Source: a bacterium (GTDB lineage: Bacteria; CG2-30-53-67; CG2-30-70-394). Taken from it: a stretch of 32,007 bases of DNA. Below, piece after piece: positions 1-7,971 of this stretch. Location of the stretch: positions 1 through 32,007 of the forward strand of contig JAJRSX010000161.1 in the NCBI GenBank assembly GCA_024278555.1. The letters run 5' to 3'. The translations under genes were made by a program, and so were the position numbers. Position 1 is the first letter of the stretch. Each line of letters starts with the position of its first letter. The notes beneath the pieces were generated by a model. It saw only the letters and a program-made list of their open reading frames with translations, made no database searches and was not told where the DNA came from.

Positions 1-65
1 CTCTCGCCTCCTTTCGCGCTCTCGTCTGCCATGTATCCTCTCGCCATAAAGCATGGAGGAGTCTG

Positions 66-1415
66 ATGGAGATTGTGGTCATTGGCGGTGATGCCGCCGG
101 GATGAGCGGCGCGAGTCAGGTACGACGGCGGCAGGCCGAGTGGCCGATCACCGTGGTGGAGCGCTCCCCCTTTACCTCGTACGCGGCGTGCGGGATCCCC
201 TACTTTCTCGTCGGCGACATCGCCGCCGCCGACGACCTGGTGGTGGTCACCCCGTCCGCCTTTCGCGAACGGCGCAACATCGACGTGCGAACCCGCTGGG
301 AGGCGGTGGCGATCGATACCGCGGCCCGGCGCATAACGGCACTGCGGCCCGACGACGGCGAGGAGGAGATCGCCTACGACCGGCTCCTCATCGCCACCGG
401 CGCGGCGCCGGTCCAGCCGGCGTGGGAGGGGGTGGAGCTGCGTGGCGTCTACTCTCTCCGTGGCCTCACCGACGCCATCGCCCTCTCCGGCCGCCTGCAC
501 GCCGGCGCCAGCCGGGCGGTGGTGGTAGGGGGCGGCTACGTCGGCCTGGAGATGGCCGAGGCGTTTGCCCGCCGCGGCCTGGAGGTCACGGTGGTCGAGC
601 GGGAGGCGGCCCTCCTCGGGGGGGGCGATGCATCGTTGAGCCGGATGGCGGTGGAGGAGCTCGCCGCCCACGGCGTGGAGGTGCGGCTGGAGAGCGCGGT
701 GACCGGCCTTCTCGGCCGCGACGGCGAGCTCACCGCGGTGGCCACGGAGAGCGGCGAGATCGCCTGCGACCTCTGCCTCATCGCCCTCGGGGTGCGGCCC
801 AATGTGGCGCTGGCCGAGGCGGCGGGGGTCGCCCTCGGGGAGAGCGGGGCGATCGCCGTGGACGACACCCAGCGCACCGGGACGCCGGGGGTGTGGGCGG
901 CGGGCGACTGCTGTGAGGTCCTCCACCGGGTCACCGGCACCCCCACCTACATCCCCCTGGCCCTGGCCGCCAATCGCGCCGGTCGGGTCGCCGGCGCCAC
1001 CATGGCCGACGGCGAGGCGCGCTTCCCCGGGGTGGTGGGGAGCCAGGCATTCAAGTGCTTCGACCTCGCCGTTGCCCGCACCGGCCTCACCCGCAAGGCG
1101 GCCACGGCAGCGGGGTACGCGCCGAGGGAGGTGACCGTGGAGGCGCCGTCGCGGGCCCACTACTACCCGGGCCACGCGGGGATCACCACCACCCTCTGGT
1201 ACGACGCCCACACCCGCCGGGTGGTCGGCGCGCGGCTGGCCGGCCGCGACCCGTCGGTGGCCAAGCGGTGCGACGTCTTCGCGGTGGCGATCACCGCCGG
1301 CATGACCATCGACGAGGTCGCCGACCTCGACCTCACCTACGCGCCGCCCTTTGCGCCGGTCTGGGACCCCATCCTCCAGGCCGCGACCCGCGCGGTGCGG
1401 GAGGCGGGGAAGTAG
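66..1415 (+). CDS. CoA-disulfide reductase / NADH oxidase-like FAD-dependent oxidoreductase
   Basis: This is a cytoplasmic flavoprotein of the pyridine nucleotide-disulfide oxidoreductase class I family, the group holding CoA-disulfide reductase, NADH oxidase and NADH-dependent polysulfide reductases. An N-terminal FAD-binding GGDAAG motif lies at residues 7-12. The single redox cysteine is C42 in the SYAACGIPYF context typical of CoADR-type enzymes. The NAD(P)H-binding glycine motif GGGYVG is at 155-160, followed by the second FAD motif (AAGDC) and a C-terminal dimerisation domain with the paired tyrosines HYYPG. The length of 449 aa is normal and no rhodanese domain is fused. ATG is preceded by GGAGGAG. 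The stop codon lies inside the left arm of a 22-bp inverted repeat. The substrate (CoA disulfide, O2, polysulfide or other persulfide) cannot be told from sequence; the tusA-dsrE2 genes nearby make a sulfur role possible. Confidence 0.9.
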   Translation: MEIVVIGGDAAGMSGASQVRRRQAEWPITVVERSPFTSYAACGIPYFLVGDIAAADDLVVVTPSAFRERRNIDVRTRWEAVAIDTAARRITALRPDDGEEEIAYDRLLIATGAAPVQPAWEGVELRGVYSLRGLTDAIALSGRLHAGASRAVVVGGGYVGLEMAEAFARRGLEVTVVEREAALLGGGDASLSRMAVEELAAHGVEVRLESAVTGLLGRDGELTAVATESGEIACDLCLIALGVRPNVALAEAAGVALGESGAIAVDDTQRTGTPGVWAAGDCCEVLHRVTGTPTYIPLALAANRAGRVAGATMADGEARFPGVVGSQAFKCFDLAVARTGLTRKAATAAGYAPREVTVEAPSRAHYYPGHAGITTTLWYDAHTRRVVGARLAGRDPSVAKRCDVFAVAITAGMTIDEVADLDLTYAPPFAPVWDPILQAATRAVREAGK

Positions 1416-1534
1416 CCACGGAATCCACGGAAGGACACGGAAATGGAAAATCCTCCATGCTGCCCGCGATCGGTGGCAACGTGACGGTCCTTGGCGAGCG
1501 ATACGGCTAGTGCCTTCCGTGGATTCCGTGGCTA
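1413..1534. repeat. 22-bp perfect inverted repeat, 78-bp spacer
   Basis: Positions 1413-1434 and 1513-1534 are perfect reverse complements over 22 bases. Each arm itself contains two near-copies of CCACGGAA/CCACGGAATC. The left arm includes the TAG stop of the preceding gene. The arms resemble the purine-rich CACAGAG-type repeats near 29.06 and 31.76 kb. The spacer shows no gene. It could form a long stem in RNA but has no T-run, so a repeat element is more likely than an intrinsic terminator. Confidence 0.85.
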
Positions 1535-1617
1535 TTTTCTTGCCGACGATCACGGTAGCGGATGTGCACCGCTGAGCCCCCTTTGCCCCGTGGGGCGGCG
1601 CGCCGGATACTCCTCCG

Positions 1618-2247
1618 ATGGAGCGGTTCATCGTCGCCATCACCGGGGCCTCCGGCGCCGTCTACGGGGCGCGGCTGATCGAGGCGATCGTCGCGGCGGG
1701 CGGCGAGGTGGCGTGCGTGGTGAGTGGCGCGGCCAGGGAGATCCTCCGCGATGAGGTGGGGTGGGAGATCACCGGCGACGGGGCGGCGCGGGCGGCCACG
1801 ATCGCCGCCGCCTGCGACGCCGATCCGGCGCGGATTACCTGCTACCGGAACCGCGACGGCTACGCCCCGATTGCTTCCGGGTCGCACCGGTGGCGGGCGA
1901 TGGTGGTGGCGCCGTGCTCGATGGCGAGCTTGGCGGCGATCGCCCACGGGATGGCGGACAACCTGATTCGGCGCGCCGCCGATGTCTGCCTGAAGGAGGG
2001 CCGGCGGCTCATCCTGGTGCCGCGGGAGTCGCCCCTGTCGCTCATCCACCTGGAGAACCTCGCCGCGGTCGCCCGCGCCGGTGGCCAGATCATCCCCCCC
2101 ATCCCCCACTTCTATACCCACCCGGAGACGGTGGAGGAGGTGGTGGCGCAGACCGTGGCACGGGTGATGGACCACCTGGGGCTTCCCCACGACCTCGCGC
2201 CCCGGTGGCGGGGCCGGCGGCCGGCGGCCCCCGGGGATGGGGGGTGA
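1618..2247 (+). CDS. ubiX: UbiX flavin prenyltransferase
   Basis: UbiX joins a dimethylallyl group to FMN to make prenylated FMN, the cofactor of UbiD-type decarboxylases used in ubiquinone synthesis and related pathways. The N-terminal FMN-binding segment TGASGAVYG is at residues 9-17. The PCSM motif (99-102), the DNLIRRAADVCLKE helix and the conserved VPRESPLS segment (about 134-141) follow, and HFYTHPE lies near 164-170. The 209 aa length is slightly over the family norm because of an Arg/Pro/Gly-rich tail that runs into a G-rich intergenic repeat. No UbiD decarboxylase lies in the window, so its partner must be elsewhere. The gene is separated from the upstream flavoprotein by about 200 bp and probably has its own promoter. 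Confidence 0.95.
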   Translation: MERFIVAITGASGAVYGARLIEAIVAAGGEVACVVSGAAREILRDEVGWEITGDGAARAATIAAACDADPARITCYRNRDGYAPIASGSHRWRAMVVAPCSMASLAAIAHGMADNLIRRAADVCLKEGRRLILVPRESPLSLIHLENLAAVARAGGQIIPPIPHFYTHPETVEEVVAQTVARVMDHLGLPHDLAPRWRGRRPAAPGDGG

Positions 2248-2352
2248 GAGGGGCTCGCGGCGCCCGCAGGGGTGGGGGGGTGAGGAGGGGATGAGGGGCA
2301 GGTTGGCATCTCCTTTGCCCGAAGGGCTGACCTCCCCTCATCCCCCATCCCC

Positions 2353-2392
2353 CGGGGGCCGCAGGCCCCCGCCCCCGCGAGCGCAGCGAGCG
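2353..2392. repeat. GC-rich hairpin cluster between ubiX and dsrE2
   Basis: Two adjacent dyads are visible: GGGGGCC-GCA-GGCCCCC around 2354-2370, and CGCGAGCG facing CGAGCG around 2377-2392. They lie between the ends of two convergent genes and may terminate ubiX transcription or be REP-like sequence. No T-run follows on the plus strand. Confidence 0.5.
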
Positions 2393-2427
2393 AAAAATAA
2401 GGGGCCGCCGGCAAAGCCGGCAGCCCC
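2391..2427 (-). terminator. Intrinsic terminator of the tetR-tusA-dsrE2 operon
   Basis: Read on the minus strand, a 12-bp stem (arms 2416-2427 and 2401-2412, one G-U pair) with a three-base loop is followed at once by TTATTTTT. It sits 34-70 bases beyond the dsrE2 stop. This is a textbook Rho-independent terminator. Confidence 0.9.
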
Positions 2428-2460
2428 GATTGATGAGTGGGCCGCGCAGCGGCCAATTCA

Positions 2461-2964
2461 TCAGGTGAAGAGGTTGATCTGCGCGTCGCTGGCGACATCC
2501 AGGTAGGTGGAGGCGCCGACGAACTCGATTCCGTCGATGAAATCACTCTGCTCGAAGCCGAAGAGGTCGACGGTCATCTGGCACGCCAGCATCTTCACCC
2601 CGGCTTCCTGACACAGCTCGCGCAGCTCGCCGACCGAGGCGACGCCGACGTTGGAGATGGTCTTCTTCATCAGGGTGGTGGCGAGGGCCTCGTAGCCGGG
2701 GACCAGAGACTGGACGAAGTTGGGGATGTTCCAGGTGATGTTGCGGAACCACTTCGGCCCCATCGGCATCTTCATGGGCATGGCCGGGTTGCCCAGGGGG
2801 CTGACCTGCGCGGTGATCTTCTTCCGCAGCAGGGTGAGGCCGTAGAAGGTGAAGAAGATGGTGACGTCGAAATCCAGGGCCGCGGCGGTGGAGCCGAGGA
2901 TGAAGGGCGGGTAGGCCCAGTCGAGCGTGCCCTTCGTGGCGATGATGGTCATCTTGGTGCTCAT
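2461..2964 (-). CDS. dsrE2: DsrE/DsrF/DrsH-like (DsrE2) sulfur-relay protein
   Basis: This protein belongs to the DsrE2 branch of the DsrE/F-like family, which carries persulfide sulfur in the relay together with TusA and rhodanese in many sulfur oxidisers. The N-terminus MTIIATKGTLDWAYPPFILG is the family's typical opening strand and helix. A hydrophobic stretch at about 31-46 is also typical of DsrE2 proteins. Cysteines are at 118 and 128; C128 in KMLACQMTVDLFG is the expected sulfur-carrying residue. The length of 167 aa is normal. It lies 48 bp downstream of tusA on the same strand and ends just before a strong terminator, so tusA and dsrE2 are probably co-transcribed. No rhodanese gene is adjacent, unlike the common rhd-tusA-dsrE2 order. 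Confidence 0.93.
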   Translation of the reverse strand: MSTKMTIIATKGTLDWAYPPFILGSTAAALDFDVTIFFTFYGLTLLRKKITAQVSPLGNPAMPMKMPMGPKWFRNITWNIPNFVQSLVPGYEALATTLMKKTISNVGVASVGELRELCQEAGVKMLACQMTVDLFGFEQSDFIDGIEFVGASTYLDVASDAQINLFT

Positions 2965-3012
2965 GGCGTTCTCCTTCCACGAGGGAGAGCTGGGCTCCCG
3001 CCTCGAAATCGG

Positions 3013-3243
3013 TTAGGACTTCTTGATCGAGAAGATGAACTTCCCACCCTCGGTGGCGGAGCCGAGGAGCTCATTGTTGGTCCGCTTGCACCAGGCGGTG
3101 ATGTCGTTCTGGGAGCCCGGGTCGGTAGAGATCATCTGTAGGACCTGGCCGGGGCTCATGGCGTCCACCGCCTTCTTGGTCTTGAGGACCGGGAGCGGGC
3201 AGTTGAGCCCGCTGCAATCGAGTACCTGATCTGCGTCTGCCAT
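3013..3243 (-). CDS. tusA: TusA-family sulfur carrier protein
   Basis: This small cytoplasmic protein carries sulfur as a persulfide. The 76 aa sequence shows the TusA signature CPLPVLKTKKA, with the carrier cysteine C15 in the CPxP motif (15-18) and a second cysteine at C10. The two-layer alpha/beta fold continues through the DPGSQNDITAWC segment, and a third cysteine is near residue 52. It is flanked by tetR upstream (34 bp) and dsrE2 downstream (48 bp) on the same strand. That arrangement suggests a sulfur-oxidation or sulfur-trafficking role rather than tRNA thiolation alone, because the E. coli tusBCDE partners are absent here. Confidence 0.95.
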   Translation of the reverse strand: MADADQVLDCSGLNCPLPVLKTKKAVDAMSPGQVLQMISTDPGSQNDITAWCKRTNNELLGSATEGGKFIFSIKKS

Positions 3244-3277
3244 GGTGTTTCTCCTTGCTGTGGGGGTTATAGGACCC

Positions 3278-3895
3278 TCAGGCGGCGAGCCCCTGAGGTG
3301 TGGGCTGCAGGGTGATGAGGAGGGTGTCGAGGAGCTGCCGGCAGTTGTGGAAGACGGTGATCTCCTTGCGCACCTTGGTGATCAGGGTGGCTCCCTCGAA
3401 GGTGGAGAGGATGAACTGGGCGACCTGCCGGCTGTCTACCTCCGCCCGCACCTCGCCGCGCCCCTTCGCCTGCTCTACGAGCGCGCTGATCTGCCCCTCG
3501 AAGTAGCGAAAGACCGTGTCCACATGGTCGGCGATACCCGGGTGGTTATCGCCCATCTCCAGGGCGAGGTTGCCGAACGGGCAGCCGCCCCGGAAGTGGT
3601 TGTCCACGTGGTACTTCTCCATCGCCCCGAAGAAGGCGTGGATCTGTTCGCGCAGGGTCGATGCGGCGGCGGTGGTGGCGGTGAACATCTTGCCGAACTG
3701 GTCGGCGAACGACTCCACCACCGCGTAGCCGATCTCTTCCTTGGTGCGGAAGTGGAAGTAGAGGTTGCCCTTCTTGACCTCCGCCCGGCGCAGGATGGCG
3801 TCGATGCTGGTGTGGTAGTAGCCGTGCAGATGGAAGAGGTCGGCCGCGGCGCGGACGATGCGTTCCCTGGTCTCTTTCCCCCGCTGCGTCGTCAT
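3278..3895 (-). CDS. TetR/AcrR-family transcriptional regulator
   Basis: The 205 aa protein has an N-terminal TetR helix-turn-helix (about residues 5-55), with RERIVRAAADLF, then HTSIDAILRRAEVKKGNLYFHF, a near-consensus recognition region. The C-terminal ligand-binding half includes RGGCPFGNLALEMG, a motif common in NemR/AcrR-like regulators, with a cysteine that may sense electrophiles. The start at 3895 was chosen because the HTH begins directly after it; a longer reading frame upstream crosses the operator and the transketolase end and has no family similarity. It is first in a tetR-tusA-dsrE2 set. The operator just upstream suggests autoregulation and control of the two sulfur genes. The effector is unknown. 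Confidence 0.9.
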   Translation of the reverse strand: MTTQRGKETRERIVRAAADLFHLHGYYHTSIDAILRRAEVKKGNLYFHFRTKEEIGYAVVESFADQFGKMFTATTAAASTLREQIHAFFGAMEKYHVDNHFRGGCPFGNLALEMGDNHPGIADHVDTVFRYFEGQISALVEQAKGRGEVRAEVDSRQVAQFILSTFEGATLITKVRKEITVFHNCRQLLDTLLITLQPTPQGLAA

Positions 3896-3912
3896 GATGG
3901 CTGTCCAAAAAC

Positions 3913-3928
3913 TAGACCGACCGGTCAG
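3913..3928. promoter_or_regulatory. Palindromic TetR-type operator upstream of tetR
   Basis: The sequence TAGACCGACCGGTCAG contains the perfect 8-bp palindrome GACCGGTC and closely resembles the NemR-type box TAGACCGATCGGTCTA. It lies 18 bp before the tetR start. It is the natural binding site for the adjacent TetR protein; this is inferred from sequence only. Confidence 0.7.
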
Positions 3929-3983
3929 TTGCCGGTGACCGTATACCCCCAACCACGTTATGTCCAGCGCCTTCACCGCCGCC

Positions 3984-5933
3984 CTACCCCGCCCGCACCA
4001 GCGCCTGGCGGACCGTGGCGGCGATCCCCGCGGCATCGAGCCCCATGGCGGCGTAGAGCTCCGCCGGCGGCCCCGAGCCACCGTAGGTGGTGACCCCGAG
4101 GCGAATCAGGGGGCAGCCGATCCCGTGGTCCGCGAGGTAGTTGGCCACCGAGGAGCCGAGGCCGGTGGCCGGGGTGTGGTCCTCGACGGTGACGATCAGG
4201 CCGGTGTCCGCGGCGGCACGGATCGCCTCCGGGTCCACGTCGCGGGCACACGCCATGTTGAGGACCCGGGCGTGCACGCCGTCGGCGGCGAGCAGGTCGT
4301 GGGCCGCTACCGCCGACCCCACCACCGCCCCCAGGGCGATGATCGTGACGTCGTCCCCCCGTCGCAACAGGTCGGCCTTGCCGTACTCGAACCGGTAGTC
4401 GCCGGCGAAGAAGGGGGTGCCGTCTTCGCGCAGGATCGGGGTCATCTTCGACCGCCCCATGCCGAGGAAGCAGTTGCCCGGCTCGGTCGCCATCCAGCGG
4501 GTGGCGCGGTCGGTCTGGTTCGGATCGGCGGGCATCACCGTGCGGAAGCGGTGCAGGGAGTGGAGCAGGCCGAGGTAGTCGATGCACTGGTGGGTCTTGC
4601 CGTCCTCGCCCACGTCGAGCCCCACGTGGGTGCAGACCAGCTTGAGGTTGCCGCCGTTGATGTCGGTGAGGCGGTGCTGGTTGTAGGTCTCGCACACCCC
4701 GAAGACGCCGAAGTCGGCAAAGAAGGTGAGCACCCCGCCGGCGGACAGGGCCCCGGCCATGGCCGCGGTGTGGTGCTCCTGGATCCCCGACTGGAAAAAC
4801 TGCGCCGGGAGCTGCTTGTGGAAGCCGCCGGTCTTCACCGACCCCTCGAGGTCGCAGTCGAAGACCGCCATCGGCACCGTGTCGCCGTTCACCGCCGCCA
4901 GATCGGCGAGGGCGTTGCCCCAGGCGGAGCGGTTGTCGGTCTTGTCGTCGGGACCGTAGGTGCGCGGCGTCCCCGCCTCCACCTCCAGCTCCACCGGCGG
5001 CGCCTCGACGCCGTGGTAGGTGATCGGCTCGCTGGATCGCCGGCGGCGCAGCGCCGCGATGGTGAGGTCGAGACCGGCGGTGCGGAAGGTCGCGTCGGCA
5101 ACCTCGTCGGGCACCGCCTGGCCGTGGTACTTGGCCTGGTTCTCGATCGCCGGGATTCCCTTGCCCATCACCGTGTGGGCGAGGATGCAGGTGGGCCGCT
5201 GCTTCTGGATCGCCGCCTGGTGGAGGGCCGCATAGAGGGCGTCGAAGTCGTGGCCGTCCACCTCGATCACCTCCCAGCCGTCGGCGGCGTAGTCGGCGCC
5301 GATGTCCTGCGGCATCACCTCCGCGGTGGCGCCGCCGATCTGCAGGCCGTTGAGATCGACCAGGGCGGTGAGCTCGGCGAGGCCATACTTCATCGCAAAG
5401 CGCCGCGCCTCGCAGAGCTGCCCCTTCTGCTGCTCGCCGTCGCCCATGGCCACGTAGACCCGGCCGCCGTCGCCGGTGAGCCGCCCGCCGAGGGTGAAGC
5501 CGCAGCCGGCGGAGAGCCCCTGGCCGAGGTTGCCGGTCCCCCACTCGACCCCGGGGACGTCTCGCTCGATGTGGCCCTCGAAGGGGGAGCCGGTCTGACG
5601 GAAGTGGAGCAGCGCCTCGTCGATGGGAAAGAAGCCGAGGCGGCCGAGGACCGAGTAGACCCCCGGCGAGGTGTGGCCGTGGGAGACGACGATGCGGTCG
5701 CGGGTCGACTCGAAGGGGGTGGCCGGGTCGACCTCCGCCAGCCCCCAGAGGAGCAGGTAGAGGTGCAGCGACGAGAGCGAGCCGCCCGGGTGGCCGGAGC
5801 GCGCCCCGGAGGTCATCGCGACGATGTCCGCCCGGCACGGAGGGAGGAGGGCTTCAAGAAATTGGCGTTCGGCATCGCCGAGGGTCGGAGCCGCAAAACC
5901 GCGACACGGGCTGGCAACGAGGGGATGGGACAA
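3984..5933 (-). CDS. tkt: Transketolase
   Basis: This thiamine diphosphate enzyme transfers two-carbon units between sugar phosphates in the pentose phosphate or Calvin pathways. All three domains are present in 649 aa. The thiamine domain carries GHPGGS (47-52), GHTSPGVY (86-93), GNLGQGLS (134-141) and the cofactor motif GDGE (164-167) with N195. The pyrimidine-binding domain has the catalytic glutamate E386 in SGIQEHH and a GLDVGEDGKTHQ loop. The C-terminal transketolase domain completes it. The sequence is a diverged variant (GIQEHH in place of the usual GIREH/Q). The start is TTG at 5933, preceded by TAGGAG. The gene ends 88 bp before tetR on the same strand, so read-through is possible. 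Other Calvin-cycle genes are not in the window. Confidence 0.92.
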   Translation of the reverse strand: MSHPLVASPCRGFAAPTLGDAERQFLEALLPPCRADIVAMTSGARSGHPGGSLSSLHLYLLLWGLAEVDPATPFESTRDRIVVSHGHTSPGVYSVLGRLGFFPIDEALLHFRQTGSPFEGHIERDVPGVEWGTGNLGQGLSAGCGFTLGGRLTGDGGRVYVAMGDGEQQKGQLCEARRFAMKYGLAELTALVDLNGLQIGGATAEVMPQDIGADYAADGWEVIEVDGHDFDALYAALHQAAIQKQRPTCILAHTVMGKGIPAIENQAKYHGQAVPDEVADATFRTAGLDLTIAALRRRRSSEPITYHGVEAPPVELEVEAGTPRTYGPDDKTDNRSAWGNALADLAAVNGDTVPMAVFDCDLEGSVKTGGFHKQLPAQFFQSGIQEHHTAAMAGALSAGGVLTFFADFGVFGVCETYNQHRLTDINGGNLKLVCTHVGLDVGEDGKTHQCIDYLGLLHSLHRFRTVMPADPNQTDRATRWMATEPGNCFLGMGRSKMTPILREDGTPFFAGDYRFEYGKADLLRRGDDVTIIALGAVVGSAVAAHDLLAADGVHARVLNMACARDVDPEAIRAAADTGLIVTVEDHTPATGLGSSVANYLADHGIGCPLIRLGVTTYGGSGPPAELYAAMGLDAAGIAATVRQALVRAG

Positions 5934-6024
5934 AGCGGACTCCTAAAAAGGGAACCGTTCTTAGCAACCTGGGTAGATCGGGGTCAAGATAAGGGCCTCT
6001 CCCCCTCATCGTCGTAGGCATCTC

Positions 6025-6052
6025 GCGCCGGGGCGCCGGGGCGCCGGGGCGC
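6025..6052. repeat. Tandem 8-mer GCGCCGGG, 3.5 copies
   Basis: Three and a half exact copies of GCGCCGGG are present head to tail. The repeat is short and likely prone to slippage. No function is evident. Confidence 0.85.
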
Positions 6053-6206
6053 AGAGGGGAGACGGACCGGCGGGATGGCATCGCCGGTGGCTGGCGTGGG
6101 GGTGGAGGAGGGCAGTCGAAAACCGGCGGACGGCACAGGGGAACAGGGGACAGGGCGGGCCGGAGTGGGGGGCCTCGCCTCCCGGAAGGGTTGGGGATGG
6201 GATGCC

Positions 6207-6225
6207 GGGAGCGGGTCCCGCTCCC
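6207..6225. repeat. 9-bp perfect dyad downstream of the cobQ-like gene
   Basis: GGGAGCGGG and its reverse complement are separated by a single T. It lies about 50 bp beyond the cobQ-like stop on the minus strand. There is no T-run, so it is at best a weak or factor-dependent terminator. Confidence 0.55.
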
Positions 6226-6271
6226 CCCTCCCTCCGCGCCTCGCTGGCACCCGTCGAAATCGGCCCTCGCT

Positions 6272-7786
6272 CTACCCCATCAGGGCGAGGATCTTGTCCA
6301 CCGCCACATGGTCCTGGACCGCCTGGGCGACGCGCACGATCGCCGCCTCCCGCTGCTGGTGGGGATCGGGGGTGTCCGGCGGCGGGGCGCCGGCGTGGGC
6401 GCGCAGGTGGCGGAGAAAGCAACGGCGGAAGGCGGTGTCGTCGAACAGGCCGTGGATATAGCTCCCCCACACCTTGCCGTCGTTGGAGATGGCGCCGTCG
6501 CGGCGGTCGATGAGCTCACGGTCGCGGCGCACGATGGTGGCGAAGGGCTGCACATCCTCCTCCAGCAGGGTCCGTCCAAGGTGGTGCTCATAGCCGCGCA
6601 CGCTCTTGCCGCACAGCTCCTCGGTATGGTCGAGGCAGAGGGCCTCCACCTCGTGGCTCTCGCGGGTGTGGCCGAGGAGGCTGGCGATCGGCAGGAGGTC
6701 GAGCCCCTCCACCTCGCCGAGGCTCGACTCCCGCCCCATCGGATCGAGGACCACCTTGCCGAGCATCTGCAGGCCGCCGCCGATCCCCACCACCACCCCG
6801 CCGCCGGCGCGGAAGGCGCGGATGCGCCGCCCGAGGCCGCTCTCGTTGAGGTAGCTGAGGTCCTCCAGGGTGGAGGCGGAGCCGGGAATGATGATGCAGT
6901 GGAGGGCGCCCAGGGGGGTCTCCGGGTCCACCTCCACGATCTCGACCGCGGCCTCACCGGCCAGGGGCGCCGCGTCGTCGTCGTTGCCGGCGTGGGGCAG
7001 GTCGACCACCCCGATGCGCAGGCCGAAGGGAGGTGCCTCCGGCGACGGCGGCGCCTCCACCAGGACCCGCCCCTCGTGCGGCAGGGCGAGGTCGCGTAGC
7101 TCCGGCATGAGGCCGAAGACCGGCAGCTCGCAGCGCGCCTCGATGTGGGCGGCGAGGGTGGCGCCGTCGGTGCGATCGCCCTGGAAGCGGTTGATGAGCA
7201 GCCCCTTCACCCGTGCCCGCTGCGCCTCCGGCAGCAGCGCCAGGGTGCCGTAGAGGGCGGCGAAGACGCCGCCCTTGGAGGCGTCGCCCACCAGGATGAC
7301 CGGCGCGTCGCTGATCTCCGCGACGCCGGCATTGGCGAGCTGGACGGCGCGGGTCTCGATGTCGGTCGGGCTCCCCGACCCCTCGACCACCACCGCCTCA
7401 TGCTCGCGGGCGAGGAAGGTGTAGCTCTCCGCCACCGCCCGCTCCAGACGCGGTCGCAGCCGCCGCAGCTCCTCGATCGTCACGATGCCGTGGCGCTCTC
7501 CCTGGATGAGGAGCTCCACCCGATGGCCCTCCACCGGCTTCAAGAGCAATGGGTTCATGTGGGTATTGGGATAGACCCCCGATGCCTGCGCCTGCACCGC
7601 CTGGGACCAGCCGATCTCGCTCCCGGACTGGGTGATGAACGGGTTCAGCGTCCAGTTCTGCGCCTTGAACGGCGCCACCCGCCGCCCCATATCGCGCAGG
7701 AGGCGGCAAAAGGCGGTGGCCAGGACGCTCTTGCCCACGTTGGAGGCGGTACCCTGAAACATCAGGGCGTGGGACGTAGTGGGCAT
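6272..7786 (-). CDS. cobQ: CobQ-like cobyric acid synthase lacking the GATase cysteine
   Basis: CobQ amidates four side chains of adenosylcobyrinic acid a,c-diamide in cobalamin synthesis, taking ammonia from glutamine. The 504 aa protein has the N-terminal dethiobiotin-synthetase-like ATPase fold (FQGTASNVGKS, residues 10-20; MNPLLLKP, 77-84) and the C-terminal class I-like amidotransferase (about 255-490), with the histidine in SYIHGLFDD. Several usually invariant motifs differ. The nucleophile motif GICGG reads GIGGG, with glycine at 336 in place of cysteine. QNM(S/A)LNS reads QNWTLNP. GRAQ reads GWSQ. D-x-DRGG reads DASKGG. It may use free ammonia, take nitrogen from another subunit, or do a different job. 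The start at 7786 has GGAGGT seven bases upstream. No other cobalamin gene is adjacent. Confidence 0.8.
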   Translation of the reverse strand: MPTTSHALMFQGTASNVGKSVLATAFCRLLRDMGRRVAPFKAQNWTLNPFITQSGSEIGWSQAVQAQASGVYPNTHMNPLLLKPVEGHRVELLIQGERHGIVTIEELRRLRPRLERAVAESYTFLAREHEAVVVEGSGSPTDIETRAVQLANAGVAEISDAPVILVGDASKGGVFAALYGTLALLPEAQRARVKGLLINRFQGDRTDGATLAAHIEARCELPVFGLMPELRDLALPHEGRVLVEAPPSPEAPPFGLRIGVVDLPHAGNDDDAAPLAGEAAVEIVEVDPETPLGALHCIIIPGSASTLEDLSYLNESGLGRRIRAFRAGGGVVVGIGGGLQMLGKVVLDPMGRESSLGEVEGLDLLPIASLLGHTRESHEVEALCLDHTEELCGKSVRGYEHHLGRTLLEEDVQPFATIVRRDRELIDRRDGAISNDGKVWGSYIHGLFDDTAFRRCFLRHLRAHAGAPPPDTPDPHQQREAAIVRVAQAVQDHVAVDKILALMG

Positions 7787-7971
7787 CGAGACGACCTCCG
7801 CGGGGCGGCACCACGCCGCGAGGGCCCAACATAGCCGAGGCCACGCGGGGGGCCAAGGCAGACCCCCGCACGGGGGCCCGCACGAATCGCCCTGTCCGGA
7901 GAATCCGGCCGACGACTGTGGCCGTGCCCCCCCTTGGTCCTCTCCCCTCCGCGGGGTGAAACTCCACCTCG
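7787..7971. promoter_or_regulatory. Divergent promoter region, cobQ-like / batB
   Basis: This 185-bp space separates divergently transcribed genes, so it must hold promoters for both. It contains a CCCCCGCAC-GGGGG dyad near 7863-7876. No confident -10/-35 elements were found in this GC-rich sequence. Confidence 0.4.

Larger units (their letters stand above)
5934..6271. other. Noncoding gap between cobQ-like gene and transketolase
   Basis: This 338-bp stretch contains no convincing gene. It holds the tkt ribosome binding site, a short tandem repeat of GCGCCGGG (6025-6052) and a 9-bp perfect dyad (6207-6215 with 6217-6225). The promoter of tkt should lie here on the minus strand, but no clear -35/-10 pair could be picked out. 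Confidence 0.6.

Noticed and set aside
3960-6017. Long open frame on the plus strand opposite transketolase
   Set aside because: It is antisense to a clear transketolase, has no recognisable domain, and has the Val/Gly/Arg/His-rich composition expected from complementing GC-rich codons.
6272-7786. Frameshifted or broken cobQ
   Set aside because: The frame is continuous over the full family length and the changed motifs are in-frame substitutions, so it is treated as an intact variant gene.
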